Source: Pseudomonadota bacterium (GTDB taxonomy: Bacteria > Pseudomonadota > Alphaproteobacteria > Sphingomonadales > Sphingomonadaceae). From it: DNA of 5,827 bases. The first letter of the stretch is position 1. Every line of letters starts with the position of its first letter. The DNA lies in assembly GCA_023387085.1 (NCBI GenBank), contig JAEWIL010000061.1, positions 1 to 5,827 of the forward strand, in the 5' to 3' direction. The notes below the pieces were generated by a model, which saw only the letters and a program-made list of their open reading frames with translations, was not told the DNA's origin and made no database searches. Made by a program: the position numbers and the translations under genes. This document shows, in pieces, positions 1 through 5,550 of this stretch.

Positions 1-1
1 C

Positions 2-787
2 CCTTCCCCCGAACGCAAGCTGCTGGCGTCGATCCACGATGTCGGCCCGCGCTTCGCGGACGAGGTCGAACGCCTCCTCGACCGGATCACATGCCATATC
101 GGCGAGCCGCTGCTCGCGATGCTGGTCGTCCCCGATCATTGGAGCGGCGCGCCGATCGCGCGCGATCCCGATTTTCAGCGCCGGCTTCGCGGCTGGGCCG
201 AAAGCGGTATCGAAATGTTCGTCCACGGCTGGACCCATCGCGACGATGCGCGCCACGAAGGCCGGATCGACGGATTTCGCGCACAGCATATGACTGCTGG
301 CGAAGGCGAGTTCCTCGGCCTTGACCACGCCACGGCGCTCGCGCGCATGACAGCAGCCAAGAAGCTGCTCGAAGACTGGACGGGATTGCCCGCGACCGGC
401 TTCATCGCGCCCGCCTGGCTCTATGGACGCGGTGCTTTGTCCGCGCTTGCCGAGGCTCGTTTCACGATGGCCGAGGATCATATGAAGGTCTGGAACCCGC
501 GCACCGGTGCGGTCCTGTCGCGCGGGCCGGTGATCACCTGGGCCAGCCGCAGCCCGGCGCGGATCGCCAGTTCGATCGGCTTCGCCGCCCTCGCTCGTCA
601 TGCACTCGCGCCGTTGCGCGATGTCCGCGTCGCGGTGCATCCCGGCGACGTGCATGTCCCGCGCCTGCTTGCCAGTATCGACGCGACCTTCGCCCGGCTG
701 CTGCGCGGCCGCCGAGCCGCACGCTACGCCGAACTGGCAGCAGATGATCATGCCGCGATCCGCCCCGACACCGCAAGCAACGCCTGA
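2..787 (+). CDS. Polysaccharide deacetylase, DUF2334-like (5' end outside window)
   Basis: The frame is open from the window edge, and 261 residues plus a TGA stop are visible; the true start lies upstream. The first visible part reads ASIHDVGPRF, the beta-strand with the His-Asp pair (H12, D13 of the visible part) that opens polysaccharide deacetylase/DUF2334 domains. HGWTH at about 75-79 matches the HxxxH metal-binding motif, GFIAPAW at about 133-139 matches the substrate-groove motif, and HPGDVH at about 213-218 supplies the C-terminal histidine. In this family a metal bound by Asp-His-His hydrolyses acetyl groups from N-acetylhexosamine glycans; the actual substrate here is unknown. Nearby glycosyltransferases support a role in glycan maturation. 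The last 40 bp overlap the 3' end of the opposing glycosyltransferase gene. Fold assignment is fairly sure, specificity is not. Confidence 0.88.
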   Translation, partial: PSPERKLLASIHDVGPRFADEVERLLDRITCHIGEPLLAMLVVPDHWSGAPIARDPDFQRRLRGWAESGIEMFVHGWTHRDDARHEGRIDGFRAQHMTAGEGEFLGLDHATALARMTAAKKLLEDWTGLPATGFIAPAWLYGRGALSALAEARFTMAEDHMKVWNPRTGAVLSRGPVITWASRSPARIASSIGFAALARHALAPLRDVRVAVHPGDVHVPRLLASIDATFARLLRGRRAARYAELAADDHAAIRPDTASNA

Positions 788-1926
788 TAATGTGCGATCA
801 GCGCCGCGACATGGTCGCGGTCGGAGCGCACCGCCGCTGCCGCTTCGCCTGCCGCGGCGCGCAGCCCGTCGCGGTCGCGCGCGCATAGCCGCAGGATCGC
901 GTCGGCCATCGCCGCGCCATCGCGCGCGGCATAGGTCTCGGCGAAGGCGGGAAGCGCGATCTCGCTACATCCACCTTCGTCGGGGACGATCAGCGGCAGC
1001 CCCGAGGCAAGCGCTTCCGAAGCGACGAGGCCGAAGGTTTCGCCCTCGCAGCCGTGGATCAGCGCGTCGCCGCTCGCCAGCAGGGTCGCAAGCTGCGGCC
1101 GGTCGTACACCGGCCGGAACAGGCGGATGTGCGGGTTGCCGCCGACCTGCTTCTGTAGCGCAGCGCTCGCCGGCCCCGTGCCGATCAGGACCAGCCCGAT
1201 CGGCCGATGCGCGCCCGCCGCCTGTACCGCGTCGACGACGAGGTTCCAGCGCTTTTCGGCGTGGTGGCGCCCCACCCCTAGCAACAGCACCGCCGTTTCA
1301 GGAAGATCGCACCGCGCCAGCAGTTCGGCGCGCAAGCTCGTATCGCGACGATCGGGTGCGAAGGCGCTGCGGTCGATGCCGAGCGCGATGCAACAGGCGC
1401 CGCCGATCGCGCGCTCGGCGAGCCGCTTTTCGAGCGACGCGCCGCAGACGACGAGGCTGTCGAACAGCGGCATCGCCCGGCGCAGATAGCGGTTGAACCA
1501 GTCGAAGGCCGCATCGATCCGCTCGCGCGAGGCGATGCGGCCGAACCAGCGTTGCGGATAGGAGGTCACAGGATCGCTGTGGAGAAAGAAGATTTTCGCC
1601 GCCTCGCCTTGCCATTTGCCGACGATCCACGCCGGCCGCCACGGCGACGAGGCCTCGACGACGTCGGGCTGCAACCGGTCGAGCCAGCTATGGACGGGCG
1701 CCGCGTCCCAGAACATGCGATAATTGGCATCGAAGGGGAGCACCGGCGCCTTGATCCAGACGATCCGCCCACCGGTCGCGCGCTCTTCGATCCGGCCCTC
1801 GACGCCCGGCGCGAGGATTGTGAGATCGTGACCGAGTTCGGCGAGCAGTTGCATCTTGCGATCGACGTAGCTGCGTACGCCGCCGCCGTTCGGCGAATAG
1901 AATTCACAGACATCGACGATCCGCAC
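748..1926 (-). CDS. GT4-family glycosyltransferase (GT-B fold)
   Basis: This 392-residue protein is a normal length for GT4. The N-terminus MRIVDVCEFYSPNGGGVRSY shows the first Rossmann strand and the glycine-rich loop (residues 14-16). The C-terminal nucleotide-sugar domain has GVGRHHAEKR at 217-226 (R220 and K225, the usual diphosphate contacts). The retaining-GT EX7E signature is E296 to E304 within EGETFGLVASEAL, followed by GLPLIVPDEGG. It probably transfers a sugar from a nucleotide donor onto a lipid- or glycan-linked acceptor at the cytoplasmic face; donor and acceptor are unknown. The start is GTG, with GAAGGGG (1936-1942) 9 nt upstream. It is the last gene of a three-gene minus-strand operon, 3 bp after the DUF2141-like stop codon. 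Its 3' end overlaps the deacetylase gene tail-to-tail. Confidence 0.93.
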   Translation of the reverse strand: MRIVDVCEFYSPNGGGVRSYVDRKMQLLAELGHDLTILAPGVEGRIEERATGGRIVWIKAPVLPFDANYRMFWDAAPVHSWLDRLQPDVVEASSPWRPAWIVGKWQGEAAKIFFLHSDPVTSYPQRWFGRIASRERIDAAFDWFNRYLRRAMPLFDSLVVCGASLEKRLAERAIGGACCIALGIDRSAFAPDRRDTSLRAELLARCDLPETAVLLLGVGRHHAEKRWNLVVDAVQAAGAHRPIGLVLIGTGPASAALQKQVGGNPHIRLFRPVYDRPQLATLLASGDALIHGCEGETFGLVASEALASGLPLIVPDEGGCSEIALPAFAETYAARDGAAMADAILRLCARDRDGLRAAAGEAAAAVRSDRDHVAALIAHYQALLAVSGRIAA

Positions 1927-1929
1927 GGC

Positions 1930-2445
1930 CTATTTCCCCTTCAGCGGCGAGAAGCCGAGGCCGCTGAAATAGTTGAGCCGGACATGCACCTCGGTCACGC
2001 CGTTGCCGAGCGTCACCGCCGCCTTCGCCGCCTTCGGCTTGCCCCAGCCGAGCTTCGGATTGCCCGGAAAGCCGGCGCCGTCGACCGAGAAGCTGAACTT
2101 CCGCTTTCCGTCGCGGTCGTGGATCAGCGCGAAGCTGTAGCGCCCCGCCCTCGGGGCGCGGATGCAGAGCGCGACCGGCCCGGCGGGCGGCGTCGGCACC
2201 TCGATGCGCCGAAAGGCCTTGCCCGCCGCCTCCAGCACCATGTCGTCGGCCAGAAAATCCTGATCGTTGCTCGGGAAAAGTTCGAGCCGCAGCTTGCCCT
2301 TGCGGTCCTTGAGTCCGTCGAACCAGGCGAGCAGCGCGGGGGCCGTGGCTCCCGGCGTGCAGGCGGCATCGCCGAGGATCGGGGCGGCGCGCACCGGCAT
2401 CGCGGCGAGCACCGGCAGCGCCGCCAGAAACAGCAGCCGTCTCAC
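1930..2445 (-). CDS. Secreted DUF2141-like protein
   Basis: The start is placed at GTG 2445, giving 171 residues. An ATG at 2502 in the same frame would prepend 19 residues encoded inside the upstream gene. The GTG overlaps the upstream TGA as GTGA, has AAGGAGG seven bases before it, and yields a clean signal peptide: MRRLLFLAAL, then PVLAAMPVRA, with cleavage probably after A20. The mature part is beta-rich. The stretch around 88-150 (ALCIRAP-GRYSFALIHDRDGK, then FSFSVDGAGFPGNPKLGWGKPK) matches the DUF2141 pattern of a 'G.Y...l.HD.n.n.k' strand pair followed by 'G.P....G.s'. The family's function is not established. Two cysteines (about 29 and 94) remain after cleavage and could form a disulphide. 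Position between a membrane protein and a glycosyltransferase suggests an envelope-glycan role, which is inference. Confidence 0.85.
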   Translation of the reverse strand: MRRLLFLAALPVLAAMPVRAAPILGDAACTPGATAPALLAWFDGLKDRKGKLRLELFPSNDQDFLADDMVLEAAGKAFRRIEVPTPPAGPVALCIRAPRAGRYSFALIHDRDGKRKFSFSVDGAGFPGNPKLGWGKPKAAKAAVTLGNGVTEVHVRLNYFSGLGFSPLKGK

Positions 2446-3362
2446 GCCGCCGCCTCCTTGCGAAAGGGGAGCCAACTCGCGGCAAGGACGACGACATGAC
2501 AAAGAAGGGTCAGCGCGACCGTCAGCGCGACGAGGCGCGCCACCTCGGCATCGTTGCCGACGAGCAGCAGCGCCAGATTAGCGAAGACGATATCCTTGTT
2601 GGGCATGAGCGGCAGTCGGGCCACGAGCTGGCGCCCGGTCACGAGCAGCGCCCAGATACCGAGCGGGACGTCGGGGAGAGCGAGGTGCCAGCACAGCGCG
2701 AGCAGCCCGGTGTAAAGGATCGTACGCAACAGATGGACACCGAATATCCAGATCAGATCGCGGTTCGACAGCGAGAAAATCCGGCGCCGGAACAGCAGCG
2801 CGGCCAAAGAAAGCGCGAGGATCGCGCCGATCGACGCGAGCACCGGCCCGACATAGCCGGCAGGGATGAGCGAGATGGCAAAGGGCGCCGCGAAAGCGAG
2901 CAGCGCGAGGGTCACGACATTGCCGACGATCGCCGAGAGGATGCTGACATCCTTGATCGCCGCGAACGGAGCCGCCACCATCTGGAGCCGCGCCCGTGCC
3001 CAGGCGTAGAAATAGGCCTCGCCCGAATAGCCGAGCAATATCTCGTTCGCGACCATCTTGCGGAGGATCGGCGCGATGCCCGCGGGCGGCAGACCCCATA
3101 GGCGACGGAAGATCACATAATCTGACAGCGGCTGGACCGCATAAATGGCAAGGAAGGCAAGGTAGAAGCGCGGATCGGTCGGAAGGGCTGCGTCGAGCGC
3201 GGCAAGGCCGCCGCCGATCAGTTCGCGGGCCAGTCCGACGAGCAGCGCGAGGCTGAGCGCGCCACTCAGCAGCATCGGCCAGCGGCTGCGGATCGGCAGC
3301 AGCGGTTCGAGCGCGGCGAGCGGTTCGCGATTGGCCGGGGGCGCTAGCGTCAGTCCGTTCAC
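2442..3362 (-). CDS. Polytopic inner-membrane protein, possibly flippase-like (PF03706-like)
   Basis: This 306-residue, strongly hydrophobic protein has a short cytoplasmic-looking N-terminus and about seven to eight membrane segments, near residues 29-49, 66-86, 139-157, 159-167/170-191, 203-229, 233-250 and 274-297. The length, a charged polar loop NEILLGYSGEAYFYAWAR at 106-123, and a second polar motif (about 244-256, RQLVARLPLMPNK) recall the lysylphosphatidylglycerol-synthase transmembrane/UPF0104 family, where an 'N...G..GE' motif lies between helices. Some members of that family move or modify lipids. The match is by pattern only and needs a profile search. The start GTG at 3362 is preceded by GGGAAG (3368-3373) at 5 nt. 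It is the first gene of the minus-strand operon, so a lipid-linked glycan or glycolipid function fits the glycosyltransferase downstream. It could instead be a membrane protein of unknown role. Confidence 0.85.
   Translation of the reverse strand: MNGLTLAPPANREPLAALEPLLPIRSRWPMLLSGALSLALLVGLARELIGGGLAALDAALPTDPRFYLAFLAIYAVQPLSDYVIFRRLWGLPPAGIAPILRKMVANEILLGYSGEAYFYAWARARLQMVAAPFAAIKDVSILSAIVGNVVTLALLAFAAPFAISLIPAGYVGPVLASIGAILALSLAALLFRRRIFSLSNRDLIWIFGVHLLRTILYTGLLALCWHLALPDVPLGIWALLVTGRQLVARLPLMPNKDIVFANLALLLVGNDAEVARLVALTVALTLLCHVVVLAASWLPFRKEAAA
2453..2459 (-). promoter_or_regulatory. Strong ribosome binding site deciding the GTG start at 2445
   Basis: The minus strand reads AAGGAGG here, a near-perfect anti-16S match, seven bases before GTG 2445. 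It lies within the last codons (Lys-Glu-Ala) of the upstream membrane protein gene. It selects the GTG over the upstream ATG at 2502, and the GTGA overlap implies translational coupling between the two genes. Confidence 0.8.
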
Positions 3363-3383
3363 AAAATCTTCCCGTTACTGGCC

Positions 3384-3415
3384 GCGCGGTCGGCCCGCCG
3401 ACAGGCCGACCGCGC
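3384..3415. repeat. Perfect 12-bp inverted repeat (hairpin) with 8-nt loop
   Basis: GCGCGGTCGGCC (3384-3395) and GGCCGACCGCGC (3404-3415) are exact reverse complements around an 8-base loop, CGCCGACA. Neither strand has a T-run after it, so it is not a standard intrinsic terminator. It lies 22 bp upstream of the membrane protein start and would sit in or near that gene's 5' leader or promoter. Confidence 0.8.
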
Positions 3416-3430
3416 TCTCATTCAGGCAGA

Positions 3431-3443
3431 CGGTGCGGCACCG
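3431..3443. promoter_or_regulatory. 13-bp palindrome CGGTGC-G-GCACCG, operator-like
   Basis: Six bases each side of a central G are exactly complementary. The half-site CGGTGC recurs at 3481-3486, 50 bp away, where it is part of CGGTGCCG, the reverse complement of 3436-3443. Size and symmetry suit a small dimeric DNA-binding protein, but no regulator gene is visible in the window. Confidence 0.4.
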
Positions 3444-3466
3444 AAAATCCCGCACCTCCCTGGATG

Positions 3467-3479
3467 CGGAAAATTTCCG
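3467..3479. promoter_or_regulatory. 13-bp palindrome CGGAAA-A-TTTCCG, operator-like
   Basis: This is a second 6-1-6 perfect palindrome, centred 36 bp from the one at 3431-3443. Its core AAAATTT is among the few AT-rich tracts in this GC-rich window. It overlaps the rejected ATG at 3464 and lies about 70 bp before the preferred GTG start of the plus-strand glycosyltransferase. A role as operator or promoter element is inferred. Confidence 0.4.
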
Positions 3480-3547
3480 GCGGTGCCGTCTCGCTCACGA
3501 AAGCCCGCGAAGGGCAACGAACATTCACGACGAAGGGCGATAGGCCT

Positions 3548-4696
3548 GTGGGCGCACAACATATCCTGATCCTGTTTCACGACTTCTCGTTCGGCGGGAC
3601 CGAAGTCATTGCGCTCCGCCTCGCCACGCACTGGGTGCGCGAGGGACGCCGCGTAACGATCCTGTGCGGGACGCCCGATGGGCCGCTTCGCGCCTCGGTG
3701 CCGCCGGGGGTTCACGTCCTGACGCTCGACCCCGAGATCGGCCGTAGCCCGCTCTCGCGGCTTCGGCTGCGCCGAGCGGTAAGGGATACGATCGCGCGGA
3801 CGCGCTGTGACACGCTGTTCCTGCCTGGCAATTTTCACCTCATCCTCGCAGGCGCGGCACGCGGGCTGGCGAAGCGGCCGACGGTGGTCGCAAAGGTCAG
3901 CAATCCGCTCGCGCCGGGCCGCTTCCTGCCGGTACGGCGCTTGCTCGCACTCGCCTATCGCTGGGCCGCGCGCGACGTCGATTGGCTGGTCGCGATGTCA
4001 TCGGGGCTTGCCGCCGATGTGCGGCGATTGACCGGCAGCGATGCGGTCAGCGTCATCTTCGATCCGAATGTCGCCATCGGCCATCCGATACCGCAACGTG
4101 CGCCGGTCCCCCCCAACGGACCGATCCACCTTCTCGCAGCGGGACGGCTGGTCGAGCAGAAGGATTTCGCGCTCACCCTTAATATCGTCGCGGAGCTTGC
4201 GAGGCAGCGCGAGGTTCGGTTGACCCTGCTTGGCGAAGGCCCCCAACGCGCCGCGCTCGAGCGCCTCGCGGCGCGGCTCGGTATTGCGCATCTGGTCGAT
4301 ATGCCCGGGCATGCCGCGTCGATCCGCTCCGCACTGGCCCGCGCCGACCTTCTCCTTGTCACCTCACGCTATGAAGGCGGACCGGCGGTGGCGGTCGAAG
4401 CGCTCGAACAGGGCGTGCCGGTGATCGCGACCGATTGCTCGCATTTTCTGCGCGATCTGCTCACGGAGCCCGACTATGGCACGATTATCGAGACGCGGTG
4501 GCCGGCGGCCTTCGCGGCGCGATTGCTGGCGTGGACGGACTGCCCCGACCGGCGGCCCTTCTCCCCCCAATCGGCAATCGGCCCGTTCGAGAGCGGTCAT
4601 GCCGCGCGCGCTTATCTGCAATTGTTCGACCGGCTGGCCGGTGGCCCCGACCACCCCCACTCCGCAGCTCGCAGACATGCGACGGCGGGCCTCTAG
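3548..4696 (+). CDS. GT4-family glycosyltransferase (second, distinct enzyme)
   Basis: From GTG 3548 the protein has 382 residues. MGAQHILILFHDFSFGGTEV gives the first Rossmann strand and the FGGTE loop (15-19) of GT-B enzymes. The donor domain has LLAAGRLVEQKDF at 195-207 (R200, K205), LLGEGPQ at 227-233, and the EX7E pair E276/E284 in SRYEGGPAVAVEAL, then GVPVIATDCS. These are hallmarks of retaining GT4 transferases; the sugar and acceptor are unknown. An ATG at 3464 would add 28 residues of no obvious family similarity and lacks a ribosome site. GTG 3548 has GAAGGG (3532-3537) 10 nt upstream and puts the first strand at the N-terminus. It diverges from the membrane protein operon and so may share its control. 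The arginine- and histidine-rich tail (about 365-382) looks disordered. Confidence 0.93.
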   Translation: MGAQHILILFHDFSFGGTEVIALRLATHWVREGRRVTILCGTPDGPLRASVPPGVHVLTLDPEIGRSPLSRLRLRRAVRDTIARTRCDTLFLPGNFHLILAGAARGLAKRPTVVAKVSNPLAPGRFLPVRRLLALAYRWAARDVDWLVAMSSGLAADVRRLTGSDAVSVIFDPNVAIGHPIPQRAPVPPNGPIHLLAAGRLVEQKDFALTLNIVAELARQREVRLTLLGEGPQRAALERLAARLGIAHLVDMPGHAASIRSALARADLLLVTSRYEGGPAVAVEALEQGVPVIATDCSHFLRDLLTEPDYGTIIETRWPAAFAARLLAWTDCPDRRPFSPQSAIGPFESGHAARAYLQLFDRLAGGPDHPHSAARRHATAGL

Positions 4697-4705
4697 GCGC
4701 CGCCG
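4683..4705. terminator. GC-rich hairpin at the convergent gene ends, possible bidirectional terminator
   Basis: CGGCGG (4683-4688) pairs with CCGCCG (4700-4705), and GCC (4689-4691) pairs with GGC (4696-4698). One base (G4699) bulges out and a four-base loop TCTA is left. The glycosyltransferase TAG falls at the loop (4694-4696), and the opposing gene's TAG begins directly at the stem base (4706-4708). No T-tract follows on either strand, so termination by the hairpin alone is uncertain. In such GC-rich DNA it could also be chance. Confidence 0.4.
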
Positions 4706-5467
4706 CTACCGGACCGCCGCGCGACCGCCGGTCACCGCCTGATCGGGCAGGACGCTGTCGTACCGGCGCCGATAAGCGTCGAATAGCTGTCGGGCCAGCA
4801 GCAAGGCTGCTCGCATCTCCGCAGCATTTCGATCGGCCGCAGCCATCGCCAGCTTGCCAAACGCATCGGCAAAGCGCGGATCGGTGGGGAGATATCGCAG
4901 GCGGGCATCGGCGCGGCCCATCGCCGAATCGATCAGCATCCAGTCGGGAGCCGGAGTTGCGAGCTGCGCCTCCGTCGCCAGTTGTGCATAATCCATCAGC
5001 GCGAAGGCCGCCTGCTTGTCTGCCTGGTCGGAAAGATCCTCGCACAGCAGGCGCATGGTTTCCAGTGAGGCAATTTTGACCGCGCGGCTGTCGCCCCGCG
5101 CGGCAGCGTCTTCCACGGCCGCAAGATAGGGCGCAATGTCGCGCCTAATGCTCGGTCCGAGCGACCGATGTACGCCCTTTTCCGAATAGAGCGCGTTGCC
5201 GGCTTCTTGCCGAAGGCGCGCGGGCGGCATAGCCTGCGCGTCGACCGCCAGCGTGCGGAAGATGCGCGCGGCCGCCAGCTTGAGTTGGTCCGGAACCACC
5301 GCATAGGTCTGGATATCGGCCCGCGAAGTCAGGGCAAAGGTCGCGATCGCTTCGTCCGACGGCGCGTCGAGCGCGCCATATCCAGCGACAAGGAACGCAA
5401 CGAAGATGCCACCGGCGAGCGTCCATTTGACGGCCTCTCCAAACAGATGATTTCGAATGACTGCCAT
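4706..5467 (-). CDS. Unrecognised membrane-anchored, helix-rich protein
   Basis: The start is placed at ATG 5467 (253 residues) because AAAGGA (5476-5481) lies eight bases upstream. The same frame extends back to an ATG at 5644, but that would overlap the neighbouring gene by 94 bp and add an arginine-rich, non-conserved-looking stretch. Residues 1-14 are short and basic, and about 15-33 (WTLAGGIFVAFLVAGYGAL) form one membrane segment or uncleaved signal anchor. The remaining roughly 215 residues look alpha-helical and amphipathic, rich in Ala, Arg and Asp, with a single cysteine (C142). By the positive-inside rule this domain should be periplasmic. I do not recognise the family and see no catalytic motif. 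It converges with the glycosyltransferase over 9 bp and follows the beta-barrel gene by 83 bp, possibly in one transcript with it. Confidence 0.82.
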   Translation of the reverse strand: MAVIRNHLFGEAVKWTLAGGIFVAFLVAGYGALDAPSDEAIATFALTSRADIQTYAVVPDQLKLAAARIFRTLAVDAQAMPPARLRQEAGNALYSEKGVHRSLGPSIRRDIAPYLAAVEDAAARGDSRAVKIASLETMRLLCEDLSDQADKQAAFALMDYAQLATEAQLATPAPDWMLIDSAMGRADARLRYLPTDPRFADAFGKLAMAAADRNAAEMRAALLLARQLFDAYRRRYDSVLPDQAVTGGRAAVR

Positions 5468-5475
5468 CAAACCGA

Positions 5476-5537
5476 TCCTTTCGTGATCGAGACGACACCT
5501 CATCCGAAAATCCGCACCGTGAATCCCGGCGAAAGGA
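5476..5537 (-). promoter_or_regulatory. Ribosome site with an upstream 8-bp complement (possible SD-masking hairpin)
   Basis: On the minus strand TCCTTTCG (5537-5530) lies upstream of CGAAAGGA (5483-5476), an exact 8-bp complement separated by 46 bases. The second arm contains the whole Shine-Dalgarno sequence AAAGGA used by the gene starting at 5467. Pairing in the mRNA would hide that site. Because the upstream arm resembles the 16S anti-SD itself, part of the match may be coincidence. The rest of the 83-bp gap shows no clear terminator or promoter. Confidence 0.4.
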
Positions 5538-5550
5538 GAAGCTGTTTGAA

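Larger units (their letters stand above)
3363..3547. promoter_or_regulatory. Divergent intergenic control region with several dyads
   Basis: These 185 bp separate two GTG-started genes read in opposite directions, so both promoters should lie here. I see no convincing -35/-10 pair on either strand. What does stand out is symmetry: a 12-bp-stem hairpin (3384-3415), two 13-bp odd-centred palindromes (3431-3443 and 3467-3479), and a further 8-bp inverted pair (3436-3443 with 3481-3488). Such clustering suits regulator binding or leader-RNA structure controlling both transcripts, but that role is inferred. Confidence 0.5.

Noticed and set aside
600..1496. Plus-strand open frame of 298 residues
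   Set aside because: It spans the end of the deacetylase and runs antisense to the glycosyltransferase. The Arg/Pro/Ala-rich translation has no motif, so it is a shadow.
1552..2499. Long plus-strand open frame of 315 residues
   Set aside because: It lies antisense to the GT4 and DUF2141-like genes, which have clear motifs and ribosome sites. Its translation is Arg/Glu/Ala-rich with no domain, as expected of a high-GC shadow frame.
2446..2502. Upstream ATG start at 2502 for the DUF2141-like protein
   Set aside because: It would spoil the signal peptide, whereas GTG 2445 has a strong ribosome site and a GTGA overlap.
2496..3101. Plus-strand open frame of 201 residues, very rich in charged residues
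   Set aside because: It is antisense to the membrane protein. The charged composition is simply the complement of codons for hydrophobic residues.
3464..3547. Upstream ATG start for the second glycosyltransferase
   Set aside because: There is no ribosome site before it; the preceding bases are pyrimidine-rich. The extra 28 residues precede the first Rossmann strand without family resemblance. GTG 3548 fits better, though the ATG cannot be fully excluded.
3422..3838. Minus-strand open frame of 138 residues crossing the intergenic region
   Set aside because: It is mostly antisense to the second glycosyltransferase and has no motif or ribosome site. Treating it as a gene would also conflict with the divergent layout.
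4435..5079. Plus-strand open frame of 214 residues
   Set aside because: It crosses the end of the second glycosyltransferase and runs antisense to the anchored protein. It has no ribosome site or motif.
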